DNA of 64,000 nucleotides from JBEKHT01 sp049516595 (lineage in GTDB: Bacteria > Chloroflexota > Anaerolineae > Anaerolineales > RBG-16-64-43), in assembly GCA_049516595.1 (NCBI GenBank), contig JBEKSY010000005.1:62001-126000 (forward strand), read 5' to 3'. Both the position numbers and the translations under genes were made by a program. A model generated the notes under the pieces. That model did no database searches. It worked only from the letters and a program-made list of their open reading frames with translations, and had not been told where the DNA came from. Positions 33,658 through 43,152 of this stretch are shown here, piece after piece. Position 1 is the stretch's first letter. Every line of letters starts with the position of its first letter.

Positions 33658-34521
33658 ATGTCGGTTGATGCCTACGGAATCCATCTGGGGATACTCTACA
33701 TTCGCTTCTACGGCCTCATCCTGATGGCGGGCGCAATCGCGGCCGCCTTTCTGGCTGAGCGCCAAGCCCGGAAACTTGGCCTGGACAGCGAGCGGGTCTG
33801 GGACATGCTGATCTGGGTCCTAATTGCCGGCGTAATTGGTGCTCGTCTCTGGCATATCCTGACTCCTCCTCAGAGCATGATCGAGAACCACATTACGGCC
33901 GGGTACTACCTCACCCATCCTCTGGATGCCCTGGCCATTTGGAGGGGTGGGCTAGGGATCCCCGGGGCGGTCGCCGGAGGCGTGCTTGCGATCTTCTGGT
34001 ACACGAGGAGAAACAAGCTCAGTTTCGTATCTTGGCTCGACGTCACGGCACCCGCTCTGGCCCTCGGCCAAGCGATAGGCCGGTGGGGCAATTTCATCAA
34101 TCAGGAGTTGTATGGCAGTCCAACCAATCTACCGTGGGCGATCTACATTGCCCCGGAAAACCGCTTAACGGGCTTTCAACAGTACGCCTACTACCATCCC
34201 CTGTTTCTATATGAATCTCTGTGGAACCTGCTCAACCTGGGGGTCCTTCTTTATCTGACGGAACGACAGCGTGGACGACTCCGCGCGGGGGACCTGTTCT
34301 TGGTTTATCTGATCATCTACCCGGTGGGCCGTTTCTTCTTGGAGTTCCTCCGGCTCGACCCCTCTCCTGTAGCGGGGATCGATATCAACCAAGCCCTCAT
34401 GGCGGTCGTCGCTTTGGCGAGCGCCGGTCTGCTCCTGTGGCGGCATTGGACAGCCCGCTCCTCGCGGGGAGTTCCGGTGGGGGCCGCGTCCGCAGGACCC
34501 GGCGGAGTCACGGAAGCATAA
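33658..34521 (+). CDS. lgt: Prolipoprotein diacylglyceryl transferase
   Basis: A 287-residue polytopic enzyme that transfers diacylglyceryl from phosphatidylglycerol to the lipobox Cys of prolipoproteins. The Lgt signature GQAIGRWGNFINQELYG is present near residues 138-154, with the essential Arg and Asn, plus the later GRFFLEFLRLD with catalytic-region residues. The ATG has GGAGGGAGAA upstream. At least two likely substrates are encoded in this window (17486 and 21888). It sits directly after the phosphatidyltransferase gene, in line with a phospholipid link. Confidence 0.95.
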   Translation: MSVDAYGIHLGILYIRFYGLILMAGAIAAAFLAERQARKLGLDSERVWDMLIWVLIAGVIGARLWHILTPPQSMIENHITAGYYLTHPLDALAIWRGGLGIPGAVAGGVLAIFWYTRRNKLSFVSWLDVTAPALALGQAIGRWGNFINQELYGSPTNLPWAIYIAPENRLTGFQQYAYYHPLFLYESLWNLLNLGVLLYLTERQRGRLRAGDLFLVYLIIYPVGRFFLEFLRLDPSPVAGIDINQALMAVVALASAGLLLWRHWTARSSRGVPVGAASAGPGGVTEA

Positions 34522-34600
34522 CGGGTCGCGAAGGTGAGGCAAAGGAGCCTCGGGTCGGCAGGATGGAGGGGGCGAAGATTTCCCTTTTCGGTCAGAGGGC

Positions 34601-35566
34601 GTGAGCCAAGCTATGATTGAGGCCTGGGGTCTGAGTAAGTGGTTCGGCGACCGGTGCGGGGTTGATCGCCTGACCCTTCGCGTAGGGAGCGGAGAACTCC
34701 TGGCGCTGCTCGGACCAAATGGAGCAGGGAAAACCACCACTGTCCGCATGTTGGCGGGGATCCTTCGTCCGACCGCCGGCGGAGCCCGGGTGGGGGGATT
34801 TGATCTCCTCGAAAACTCTCAGGCAGTGCGTGGGATCGTGGGGGTTCTCACCGAGCAGCACGGCCTCTACACGCGCATGCGTGCCGGAGAGTACTTGGAC
34901 TTCTTTGGGGCTTTGTATGGTCTCTCGGCACAGGTTCGAAAGGAAAGGGCCGCGTGGCTGCTGGCCAAGCTTGCTCTCCAGGTCGATCAGGATCGCTGGC
35001 TGGCCGAATACTCCAAGGGCATGCGCCAACGGATCTCGCTGGTTCGTGCCCTTTTGCATGACCCCTCGGTTCTTCTGCTGGACGAACCTACCTCGGCGCT
35101 TGACCCCGAGTCTGCACATGTCGTGCGCTCCCTCCTGAGAGAGTTGCGACAGGAAGGTAAGGCGATCCTCACTTGTACTCACAACCTGATGGAGGCCGAG
35201 GAGCTGGCCGACCGCATCGCGATCCTCCGCAAAGGTTGCCTCATTGCCCAAGGGACGCCGGGCCAGCTGCGAGCCGGTCTGCGCGGGGTGCCTACGTTTG
35301 AGGTTCGTCTGTCCGGTCCCTGGGACGGGGTCAGTGGGGACCTTCCCGAGCGGATCGAGATCGTGGCGTCGGGCGAGACTTGGTTTCGCTATCAGGTAGC
35401 AGAGCCCCAGGAGATGAATCCGATCCTCGTGCGGCGTTTGGTCGGGCTGGGGGTTCCAATCCTTGAACTTCGGGAGGTCACCCCGAGCTTGGAAGAGGTC
35501 TACCTTCGCGCAGTGGCGGATGGCGAGAACCTCCCCGACCGCGAGCTGGAGGGGAGCAGATCATGA
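34601..35566 (+). CDS. ABC transporter ATP-binding protein
   Basis: A 321-residue ATPase of the ABC-2 drug/antibiotic or sodium export type. Walker A is GPNGAGKTTT (about residue 38), the Q-loop is LTEQHGLY, the signature is degenerate (YSKGMRQR), and Walker B plus D-loop is VLLLDEPTSALDPES, followed by the switch His in CTHNLMEAEEL. The C-terminal 100 residues are the usual extra domain of this subfamily. Start GTG 34601 or ATG 34613; the spacing to GAGGG does not decide. It overlaps the permease by 4 nt. Confidence 0.92.
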   Translation: MSQAMIEAWGLSKWFGDRCGVDRLTLRVGSGELLALLGPNGAGKTTTVRMLAGILRPTAGGARVGGFDLLENSQAVRGIVGVLTEQHGLYTRMRAGEYLDFFGALYGLSAQVRKERAAWLLAKLALQVDQDRWLAEYSKGMRQRISLVRALLHDPSVLLLDEPTSALDPESAHVVRSLLRELRQEGKAILTCTHNLMEAEELADRIAILRKGCLIAQGTPGQLRAGLRGVPTFEVRLSGPWDGVSGDLPERIEIVASGETWFRYQVAEPQEMNPILVRRLVGLGVPILELREVTPSLEEVYLRAVADGENLPDRELEGSRS

Positions 35567-37020
35567 GCGTCGCGGTCCCCGCAAGATTTTTTGGGATCCA
35601 CTGGCAGCGGGTCGGGACTCTGGTTCGCAGGGAACTGCGGGACCAGTTCCGGGACTGGCGGGTGGTCATCCCGCTCGTCATCCTGACCGGGATCTTCCCG
35701 CTCCTGATGAACTTCACCGCGCGAACCGCGCTTGATTTTGTCAGCCGCTATGGGGCGCCGCTCGTCGCCCAACAGCTTTTCCCCTTCCTGCTGATGATTG
35801 TCGGGTTTTTTCCGACGTCGGTCTCCCTCGTCATCGCCCTCGAAAGTTTCGTGGGCGAAAAGGAGCGTTTCAGTTTAGAGCCCCTGCTCTCGACGCCTCT
35901 CAGCGATCAGGAGCTCTTCGTGGGCAAAGCCATGGCCTCGACCGTCACGCCCGTGGCCTCGGCGGGGTTGGGAATCACCGTCTACTTGGTGGCATTGCAT
36001 TACACCGCTGGCTGGTCGCCCAGCCTCGGGTTGCTCCTGCAGATCCTGGTCCTCACGATGGCCCACGCGGTCGGCATGGTGAGCGCCGCAGTTGTCATTT
36101 CCGCCCAGACCAATTCGGTTCGAGCCGCTAACCTCCTGGCTTCCTTCATCATCATCCCCACGGCTCTCCTGGTGCAAGGCGAAAGCCTGATCATGTTCTG
36201 GCGCCGCTACGATGTCCTCTGGTGGGTGATCCTAGGCATCCTCTTGCTTGCGGCAGTTCTTGTACGGATTGGGCTTCGCCGTTTTCGTAGGGATGAACTC
36301 CTGGAGCGCGAGGTCGAGGAACTCCGCTTGGACCGTCTGCGGTTGCAGCTGATGCACAGGCTGACTTCGGGAGCTCGCTCGCCTCTTGAATGGTACCGAG
36401 ACGCCGTGTTTCCCGCCGTGCGCAGGGCGATGGGGGCTGCTCCATGGGTGCTGCTGGCCCTCCTCCTGGGTGCAGGGCTGGGCATCGCCTTTGCGCAGCG
36501 GGCCCCCTTGTCTTTTCCGGGTTTGACCGAAACGCCCCCGAGCCAGGAGGTCATGCAAGCCCTCCAGCAGCAAGGCTTCTTCACCCCAGAAGGTGCGCTC
36601 CTGATCTTTGCCCATAACCTGCGAGTGATCCTCCTGGCCAGCATTCTGGGGATCTTCTCACTGGGGGTACTCGCGCTCATTGTTCTGATGACCCCCATCG
36701 GCTTGACCACCTATGCCGCCGCGCTGGTTGGCCAAGCTGGCGGGAGCCCTTGGCTCTTTGTGGTCGCCTTCGTTCTGCCGCATGGCATTCTGGAGATTCC
36801 GGCCGCCTGGTTGGCCGGGGCAAGCATCCTGCGGCTCGGAGCCTGCATGCTGGCCGAACCCGACCGGCGCACTTTGGGAGAAATCTGGATCGAGGCAATT
36901 GCGGATTGGGTCAAGGTCAATGTGGGGGTGGTTGCCCCGTTGCTGCTCGTGGCCGCCGTTGTGGAGACCTATGTCACCCCGACTATCGCGGCGTGGGGTC
37001 TGGCGAGGGGGGCCTGGTGA
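35563..37020 (+). CDS. ABC-2 type permease fused to a SpoIIM (stage II sporulation protein M-like) domain
   Basis: A 485-residue membrane protein with two modules. Residues about 1-235 form a six-helix ABC-2/NatB-type permease (RRELRDQFRDWRVVIPLVILTG, GEKERFSLEPLLSTPLSDQEL). After a charged helical linker (RRDELLEREVEELRLDRLRLQ), residues about 285-480 resemble the SpoIIM/DUF95 family: several helices with FFTPEGALLIFAHNLRV, FVLPHGILEIPAAWLAGA and GEIWIEAIADWVKV. The second module contains the HGxxE(I)PA-type motif of that family. Start overlaps the ATPase stop (ATGA) and its stop overlaps the MBL start (GTGA), so all three are probably co-translated. Substrate unknown. Confidence 0.85.
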   Translation: MSVAVPARFFGIHWQRVGTLVRRELRDQFRDWRVVIPLVILTGIFPLLMNFTARTALDFVSRYGAPLVAQQLFPFLLMIVGFFPTSVSLVIALESFVGEKERFSLEPLLSTPLSDQELFVGKAMASTVTPVASAGLGITVYLVALHYTAGWSPSLGLLLQILVLTMAHAVGMVSAAVVISAQTNSVRAANLLASFIIIPTALLVQGESLIMFWRRYDVLWWVILGILLLAAVLVRIGLRRFRRDELLEREVEELRLDRLRLQLMHRLTSGARSPLEWYRDAVFPAVRRAMGAAPWVLLALLLGAGLGIAFAQRAPLSFPGLTETPPSQEVMQALQQQGFFTPEGALLIFAHNLRVILLASILGIFSLGVLALIVLMTPIGLTTYAAALVGQAGGSPWLFVVAFVLPHGILEIPAAWLAGASILRLGACMLAEPDRRTLGEIWIEAIADWVKVNVGVVAPLLLVAAVVETYVTPTIAAWGLARGAW

Positions 37021-37764
37021 GACTGGTTGTCCTGGGGTCAGGGTTCGCGGTGGCCTCCGAGGAGGCGCGGAACACTCAGCTGGCGGTCCTCGGGTCGGAG
37101 CATGGAATCCTGTTCGATTGCGGCATATCGCCCCTCGATCGCTTCCGGCGGTTCCGGATCGACCCGGAGCTCATCGGGGATGTGGTGATCACCCACTTCC
37201 ATCCGGATCATGCGGCCGGGCTGTCCAGCTTTCTCATGGGCCTCTGGCTGCAAGGGAGAAAACGACCTCTGACCGTGCACGCTTCCCCGCCCTGCTTGGA
37301 TCGGGTCGAAAAGCTGATGGAGTTGTTTGAGTGGCGCCGCTGGTCGGGGTTTTATCCGCTCCGGTTTGAGGCGCTGCCCAAAGCGCCGGGGCAGATCGGT
37401 TTTGAGAATCCCGAGTTCGTCGTCCGTTCGGCCCCAGTGCGCCATTGGATTCCTGCTCAGGCCCTTCGCATCGAGTCCCGGACGGAAAGGGCTGTGGTCG
37501 TCTACTCCTCGGACACGGGCCCCTTCGAGGAACTTGTGACGCTCTCCGGGGGCGCCGACTTGCTGCTCCATGAAGCCACAGGCCTGGAAAGCGGACATAG
37601 CTCGGCCGAGCAGGCAGGGGCGATCGCGGACCAGAGCGGGGTCAAGCGTCTGGCTCATCCACTACGACCCCTCGGCGGACCGCAAGGCTCTCCGTGTCCG
37701 CGCTCAGCCAACTTTCTCGGGTCTGGTGGAGGTCGCGGAGGATGGGATGGAGCTGGTGCTTTAG
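37017..37764 (+). CDS. Metallo-beta-lactamase/RNase Z-like hydrolase interrupted by a +1 frameshift
   Basis: From GTG 37017 a protein of the RNase Z/ElaC-like MBL group runs in one frame to about 37646 (LVVLGSG, THFHPDHAAG, YSSDTGPF, HEATGLESGHSS, ending GVK). The family's last zinc ligand and C-terminus appear only in the +1 frame from 37648: VWLIHYDPSADRKALRVRAQ, then a normal end at TAG 37762-37764. The original frame runs instead into low-complexity Gly/Pro sequence until 37859. The gene is therefore broken, wrongly sequenced, or uses frameshifting. Without LIHY the zinc site would be incomplete. It is translationally coupled to the ABC-SpoIIM gene. Confidence 0.8.
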
Positions 37765-37814
37765 CAGGCGGAGGGCAGATCACTCCAATCAATCAAACTG
37801 GCAAAAAACGCTTA

Positions 37815-37823
37815 TGGTACAAT
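37815..37823 (+). promoter_or_regulatory. Extended -10 promoter of hsp20
   Basis: TGGTACAAT (37815-37823) is a TGn-extended -10 hexamer in a locally AT-rich stretch (CAAAAAACGCTTATGG before it), 32 nt before the hsp20 start. No clear -35, CIRCE or HAIR operator is visible. Confidence 0.55.
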
Positions 37824-37855
37824 CCTTTGGGGAAGGGCAGGGAGAAAGCTAGTAG

Positions 37856-38287
37856 ATGATGCCGCAGGGACTGGATCCCTATTGTGCTGAAAATTCTCCT
37901 GACCTGGGAGAGGATCTTGTCTCGGACCGCCATATCCACGCCTCCACCAGCCGGCGGTGGCATGAACACGCCCTTGTCTGGCGGCCTCCCACCGACGTGT
38001 ACGAGAGTGAGGCCGGATATGTGATCCGGGTGGAGTTGGCGGGCATGCGGAGCGCGGACTTTTCCGTCAAGCTTGAGGGTCGCTGGTTGCATGTGACCGG
38101 GGCGCGGCCCGACCAAGCGGAGCGCCGGTCCTACCACCAGATGGAGATCCATTTCGGTGAATTCCGCAGCGACGTGGAGATCCCCGGGGCTGTCGACTCT
38201 CAGCGTCTGGAAGCGGTCTACGAAGACGGCTTTCTGATCGTCACGCTCCCGAAAGCCAAGCCGCAGATCATCCCGATTTCCAGCTAG
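37856..38287 (+). CDS. Small heat shock protein, Hsp20/alpha-crystallin family
   Basis: A 143-residue ATP-independent holdase chaperone. The alpha-crystallin domain covers about residues 40-130: PPTDVYESEAGYVIRVELAGM, the YHQMEIHFGEF strand replacing the common FGxFxRxxxLP pattern, and the hallmark EDGFLIVTLPK. A C-terminal IPI motif (IIPIS), used for oligomer docking, is present. ATG 37856 or 37859. It lies directly upstream of lon, an arrangement that suggests shared heat-stress expression of a holdase and a protease. Confidence 0.92.
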   Translation: MMPQGLDPYCAENSPDLGEDLVSDRHIHASTSRRWHEHALVWRPPTDVYESEAGYVIRVELAGMRSADFSVKLEGRWLHVTGARPDQAERRSYHQMEIHFGEFRSDVEIPGAVDSQRLEAVYEDGFLIVTLPKAKPQIIPISS

Positions 38288-38352
38288 AGGTCACCTGAGC
38301 TGGAGGGAGTTGCCCTTCATCGGTGTTCCCCCCTTCGGAGTGTAGCGTCACC

Positions 38353-40968
38353 ATGCCTGCAACCAGCCGGACTGACAACCTGACCGATCTCATTAACTTC
38401 ATCACCCAATCCTTCTCCGGGCAATGGCAGGAGGTGAAGCTCCGGCCCATCGTCACCCAAGTCCAAGATCAAGGCTCGGAGGTTGAGCCCCGGGAGGACC
38501 GCACTCAACCTCCGCCGCCGGTCCCGGAAGTGCTGGCGATTTTGCCGCTGCGCGGGATTGTCGTCTACCCGCAAACCGTGGTTCCGCTCACTATTGGCCA
38601 GCCGAGATCGGTCAAGCTCGTGGATGATGCCGCCGTAGGGGAGCGGACGATTGGTCTGGTCACCGCCAAGGACCCCGAGAATGCGACGCCCGGGCCAAAT
38701 GACCTCTACTCGGTTGGAACCGCGGCCCTAGTTCATCGGCTTTTTCGTGCGCCCGATGGCACGATACGGATTGTGGTCCAGGGTCTTTCTCGATTCCGCA
38801 TTCGCGAATTCGTGCAGGAAGATCCCTATTTGCGAGCGCGAGTCGAGGTGGCGAACGAAGTCGTTGAAGAAGGTCTGGAGATCCAGGCCCTGGGACGAAA
38901 CGTTCGCGACCAATTCGGACAGATTGCCGAGCTGGTGCCCTCCATCCCTCGCGAGTTGGTCACGGCCCTATCCGGGTTGGAAGACCCCCTGCAGGTCGCG
39001 TACTCGATTGCGAACTATCAACGCATGGAGCTTAAGGAAGCGGAGGATCTGCTCGAACTCGATTCCACGACAGCCAAGCTCAAGCGGCTGGTCGCGCTTC
39101 TCACCAAGGAGCTGGAGGTCCTTCAGCTGGGTGCCAAGATCCAAGAAGAGGCCCGGTCCGAAATAGAGAAGGTTCAGCGCCAGTACTTTCTGCGCGAGCA
39201 GATGAAGGCGATCCAGAAGGAGCTGGGCGAGACTGACGCGCAGACGGCCGAGGTGGAGGAATTGCGCAAGAAGCTCGAGGCGGCGCACTTGCCCGAGGAA
39301 GCAAGCCGCCAAGCCACACAGGAACTGGATCGCCTCTCCAAGTTGCAGCCGGCGGCAGCGGAGTACGGCGTGATCCGGACCTATCTCGACTGGATGGTCT
39401 CGTTGCCGTGGAGCCGGGCTACCGAGGACCATTTGGATGTCGCCGACGCGCGCCGGGTCCTGGACGAGGACCATTACGGCTTGCGGGACGTGAAGGAACG
39501 TATTCTCGAGTACCTGGCGGTGCGGAAGCTTCGCGGGGAGCGACGGGCAGAGGCCCCGCCGGAGCCTGTGGATCCACTCCGGCGCGAACGCGAAGGAGCC
39601 ATCCTGTGCTTCATTGGGCCCCCCGGGGTAGGAAAGACTTCCCTGGGACAATCCATCGCGCGAGCGATGGGTCGGAAGTTCGTGCGCATCTCGCTGGGAG
39701 GCGTGCACGACGAAGCGGAAATCCGCGGCCATCGTCGAACCTATGTCGGAGCCTTGCCCGGCAGGATCTTGCAAGCCCTGCGGCGGGTGGAAACGCGCAA
39801 TCCCGTCTTCATGCTCGATGAGGTCGATAAGCTCGGGGCCGATTTCCGGGGGGACCCCGCCTCCGCCCTGCTGGAGGTCCTCGATCCGGAGCAGAATCGC
39901 GAGTTCCGGGATCACTACCTCGAGGTGGCCTTTGATCTCTCGCAGGTGCTCTTCATTACCACAGCCAATCTTCAGGAGACGATCCCCGGCCCGTTGCTAG
40001 ACCGCATGGAGGTCATCCATATCTCCAGCTACACCGAACAAGAGAAGCTGGAGATCGCCAAAGCCTATCTGGTCCCGCGCCAGTTGCGGGAAAATGGCCT
40101 CCGTCCGCAGGAGATCTCCTTTCAGGACGAGTCGATCACCTCGATGATCCGGCATTACACCCGGGAGGCCGGAGTCCGCAGCCTGGAGCGGGAGATCGGC
40201 TCGGTCTGTCGCAAGGTGGTCACGGGAATCGCAGAGGGAAAACTGCAGAAGTGCGAAATCACTCTCCAAGTTCTCGAGGAGTTCCTCGGCCGCCCGCGCT
40301 TTTTCCCCACCGCCGAGGTCGAGGAGCGCACCTCCCTTCCGGGAGTGGCCACAGCGCTGGCCTGGACCCCAACCGGAGGTGATCTGCTCTTCATTGAGGC
40401 CACCCAAATGCCGGGTCGCCGTGGTTTTATGCTGACGGGATCGCTCGGCCAGGTGATGCAGGAATCCGCCCATGCGGCCCTTTCCTTCGTCCGCTCGAAA
40501 AGCAAGGAACTCGGGTTGGCCGAGGATTTCTTCGACCGACATGACATCCACTTGCACATTCCGGCTGGAGCGCAACCCAAGGATGGTCCCTCGGCGGGGA
40601 TAACTATCGCCACCGCGTTGGTCTCCTTGCTCTCAGGCAAACCCGTCCGACCGGAGGTCGGAATGACCGGTGAGATCACCCTGCGAGGACAGGTCCTGCC
40701 GATCGGAGGGGTCAAGGAGAAAGTGCTGGCCGCCCATCGCGCAGGCCTTCGAACCGTGATCTTGCCCAAACACAATCAGGGCGATCTGGACGACCTTCCC
40801 AAAGAGGTTCGCGAGGACATCCGCTTTGTTTTTGTGGACACGGTCGATGAGGTCCTGCAGGCGGCCCTGGAGCCGCCGGTCTCGCGAAACGGCCGGGGGA
40901 GACACGCTCTCAAGTCGGGTCGCACATTGCACCGGCGTGGGCCGGGTCCGAAGCGCCGGGCGAGCTGA
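38353..40968 (+). CDS. lon: ATP-dependent Lon protease
   Basis: An 871-residue cytosolic AAA+ protease. The N-terminal substrate-recognition domain begins near VLAILPLRGIVVYP. A coiled coil (about residues 245-300) is followed by Walker A GPPGVGKTSLG (about residue 421), Walker B VFMLDEVDKL, and the peptidase domain with catalytic Ser in PKDGPSAGIT and Lys in GGVKEKVLAAHRAG. About 45 extra residues precede the normal N-terminus (DLINFITQSFSGQW) and a basic tail ends the protein. ATG 38353 has GGAG at 12 nt; GTG 38323 is an alternative. It follows hsp20 by 65 nt. Confidence 0.95.
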   Translation: MPATSRTDNLTDLINFITQSFSGQWQEVKLRPIVTQVQDQGSEVEPREDRTQPPPPVPEVLAILPLRGIVVYPQTVVPLTIGQPRSVKLVDDAAVGERTIGLVTAKDPENATPGPNDLYSVGTAALVHRLFRAPDGTIRIVVQGLSRFRIREFVQEDPYLRARVEVANEVVEEGLEIQALGRNVRDQFGQIAELVPSIPRELVTALSGLEDPLQVAYSIANYQRMELKEAEDLLELDSTTAKLKRLVALLTKELEVLQLGAKIQEEARSEIEKVQRQYFLREQMKAIQKELGETDAQTAEVEELRKKLEAAHLPEEASRQATQELDRLSKLQPAAAEYGVIRTYLDWMVSLPWSRATEDHLDVADARRVLDEDHYGLRDVKERILEYLAVRKLRGERRAEAPPEPVDPLRREREGAILCFIGPPGVGKTSLGQSIARAMGRKFVRISLGGVHDEAEIRGHRRTYVGALPGRILQALRRVETRNPVFMLDEVDKLGADFRGDPASALLEVLDPEQNREFRDHYLEVAFDLSQVLFITTANLQETIPGPLLDRMEVIHISSYTEQEKLEIAKAYLVPRQLRENGLRPQEISFQDESITSMIRHYTREAGVRSLEREIGSVCRKVVTGIAEGKLQKCEITLQVLEEFLGRPRFFPTAEVEERTSLPGVATALAWTPTGGDLLFIEATQMPGRRGFMLTGSLGQVMQESAHAALSFVRSKSKELGLAEDFFDRHDIHLHIPAGAQPKDGPSAGITIATALVSLLSGKPVRPEVGMTGEITLRGQVLPIGGVKEKVLAAHRAGLRTVILPKHNQGDLDDLPKEVREDIRFVFVDTVDEVLQAALEPPVSRNGRGRHALKSGRTLHRRGPGPKRRAS

Positions 40969-40980
40969 GGCCTCGGTCAC

Positions 40981-41355
40981 ATGCCGAATCTTCTCCTGGT
41001 CGAAGATGACCGCGATATGGTGACTCTCTTGCGGACCCTCCTGGAAATGGAGGGCTATGTCGTCGGGTCGGCGCGCTCGGGAGACGCGGTGCTGGCCATG
41101 GTCGATCAGCAACGCCCGGATGTCGTTCTTCTGGATGTGAACCTAGCGGGCCAAAGCGGGTTACAGGTCCTGCAGACCCTGCGTTCCCGGCCGGAGACTC
41201 GGGCCATTCGCGTGATCATGACCTCCGGAATGGACTTGAGCGAGCAATGCTTAAAGGAGGGGGCAGACGCATTCCTTCTGAAGCCCTACATGCCCGACGA
41301 GCTCGTGCGCTTGCTGGAAGAGGTGCTCGCGCACCCTCCGCCTTCGTCCGCTTGA
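40981..41355 (+). CDS. Single-domain response regulator (CheY-like receiver)
   Basis: A 124-residue receiver domain with no output domain. The acidic pocket is VEDDRD, the phosphoacceptor Asp is in VVLLDVNLAG (about residue 52), the Thr/Ser switch is in MTSGM and the invariant Lys in FLLKPY. No kinase gene is adjacent. It begins 12 nt after lon and precedes the PHP-AlbA_2 gene, so it could relay a signal to that protein or to a remote partner. Confidence 0.9.
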   Translation: MPNLLLVEDDRDMVTLLRTLLEMEGYVVGSARSGDAVLAMVDQQRPDVVLLDVNLAGQSGLQVLQTLRSRPETRAIRVIMTSGMDLSEQCLKEGADAFLLKPYMPDELVRLLEEVLAHPPPSSA

Positions 41356-41385
41356 TTCCGCGGGCGGCTGCTGCCACCCTTTCCA

Positions 41386-43152
41386 TTGCTAAACCATGAG
41401 AGAGAAGTGAGCCAACAAATCCAACGCCGATCCAGACAGTGGTTCACGATCGATTTGCACCTCCACACTCCTGCCTCCTCGGACTATCAAGAGGAAGGGG
41501 TCACGCTGGTGGATGTGCTAAAGCGGGCTGAGGCCCGCGGCCTTTCCGCCATCGCCTTGACCGACCATAATACGGTCGCGGGATATCGCCGGTTGCAGGA
41601 GGAGATTGGCTTTCTCGAGCAATTGCAGGCCGCGGGCCGCCTGCTGCCGGAGGAAAAAGATCGCCTCGCTGAAATGCAGCGCCTGCTCGCCAAGGTGGTC
41701 GTGTTTCCGGGCTTCGAGTTCACAGCGACCTTGGGCTTTCACGTTCTGGGCGTGTTCCCGCGGGAGAAGTCGGTTCGTGAAATCGAGCATCTGCTGCTCG
41801 ACCTGAACATCCCGGCCGACCAACTCGACCTCGGCAGCTCCACCGTGGGGGCTTCGGCGGACGTGCTGAGCGCATACCGTAAGATCGATGAGGCCGGGGG
41901 GTTGGTAATTGCGGCCCATGCGAATTCGAGCAATGGTGTCGCGATGCGGGGCTTTGACTTCGGCGGACAGACGAAGATCGCCTACACGCAAGATCTCCAT
42001 CTGCACGCCCTGGAGGTGACCGACCTGGAACCACGGGGATACCGCTCGACGGCCAAGTTCTTCAGCGGGACGAAGCCCGAGTACCCCCGCCGAATGCATT
42101 GTATCCAGGGCTCAGATTCTCATCGCCTGCGGCTGGACCCAAACAACCGCAAGAATCTGGGCGTGGGGGATCGGGCCACCGACGTGCTCCTGTCTGAGCT
42201 GAGCATCCAAGCCCTCAAGGAACTCTTTCTCAGTAACGACTTTGCCCGGACTCGCCCCCATCGCGCCGCCAAAGAGGAAGTCTACGACTTCATCCAGCTC
42301 GCCCGGGCCGAGGGGCCCAGCATTATCCAGGCTTTCCATGAGAGTATGACCAACCGGGGGGGAAAGCTCTTCGACATCATTGCCGACGGCTGCGCCTTTG
42401 CCAATGCGAATGGCGGAACCCTGTATGTGGGCGTGAGCCCGGATCCGAAGGTCCCCCCGGTCGGGATCGCCAATGCCTCCCAGGCGGTGGCCATCCTCGA
42501 GCGCGAGATCCGCAACAAGATCAGCCCGACGCTGGCCTGCAGTGTGGAAATTCAGGAAACGGTCGGGAAGAAGGTGGTGCGCATCCTGGTTCCTCGCGGA
42601 GCGGACCCTCCCTATGCGGTGGATGACAACAAGGTGTACGTGCGGGAGGAGGCCGAGAGCGTTCTGGCGGTTCGGGATGAGATCGTGCAGCTGGTGCTGC
42701 GGGGTAGAGCCCTCCCGCCTGCGGCCGAGGCGCCTGCTTTGGCCCAAGCCCCCGAGGCAACGAGGACGAACGTGACGGAAATGGCCGCGGCTACTCCTGG
42801 ATCCTTGCCGCCGCCTCGAACCGGCGTCGAAGTCGTTGGCTTTGAGGAACGCGATGGGAATCGATACTTCACCATGCGGGACCTGCGGAACGGGATGGTG
42901 GTCAAGAATGTGACCCGGGCATCGGCCCGGCGGCTCTGGCACTACGCAATCACCGAGTACTCAAGTCTCCCTCCGGCCGAGCGCGTCAGCTGGGTGGGGG
43001 ATCTCGCCCTCATAAAGAAACGCACTCACCGGGGGGTCGATCGCTACGATCTCTTGCAACGGACCCGCGAAGGATTGCGAGCCTATTTTGGCGTAACCGA
43101 AGAAGGGCTGCACGGGGATTGGAAGCAGCTGATTGGCCCCGAGGAAGAATAG
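41386..43152 (+). CDS. PHP phosphoesterase-AlbA_2 (Schlafen-like DNA-binding) fusion protein
   Basis: A protein of about 588 residues. The N-terminal PHP domain (about residues 18-280) shows the metal motifs DLHLHTPASSD, LTDHNTV, the PGFEFTA Glu, AAHANS and QGSDSHRL. After a linker, residues about 300-440 match the AlbA_2 (AAA_4/Schlafen) domain: ESMTNRGGKLFDIIADGCAF, ANANGGTLYVGVSPD, KVYVREEAES. A C-terminal region of about 130 residues is unassigned. Such architecture suggests a nuclease or phosphatase acting on nucleic acid, possibly in regulation or defence; substrate unknown. The start is uncertain: TTG 41386 or GTG 41407. Confidence 0.78.
   Translation: MLNHEREVSQQIQRRSRQWFTIDLHLHTPASSDYQEEGVTLVDVLKRAEARGLSAIALTDHNTVAGYRRLQEEIGFLEQLQAAGRLLPEEKDRLAEMQRLLAKVVVFPGFEFTATLGFHVLGVFPREKSVREIEHLLLDLNIPADQLDLGSSTVGASADVLSAYRKIDEAGGLVIAAHANSSNGVAMRGFDFGGQTKIAYTQDLHLHALEVTDLEPRGYRSTAKFFSGTKPEYPRRMHCIQGSDSHRLRLDPNNRKNLGVGDRATDVLLSELSIQALKELFLSNDFARTRPHRAAKEEVYDFIQLARAEGPSIIQAFHESMTNRGGKLFDIIADGCAFANANGGTLYVGVSPDPKVPPVGIANASQAVAILEREIRNKISPTLACSVEIQETVGKKVVRILVPRGADPPYAVDDNKVYVREEAESVLAVRDEIVQLVLRGRALPPAAEAPALAQAPEATRTNVTEMAAATPGSLPPPRTGVEVVGFEERDGNRYFTMRDLRNGMVVKNVTRASARRLWHYAITEYSSLPPAERVSWVGDLALIKKRTHRGVDRYDLLQRTREGLRAYFGVTEEGLHGDWKQLIGPEEE

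Noticed and set aside
37640..37655. Programmed ribosomal frameshift signal in the MBL gene
   Set aside because: No slippery run, internal Shine-Dalgarno or clear downstream pseudoknot was seen; a sequencing or natural indel explains the shift more simply.
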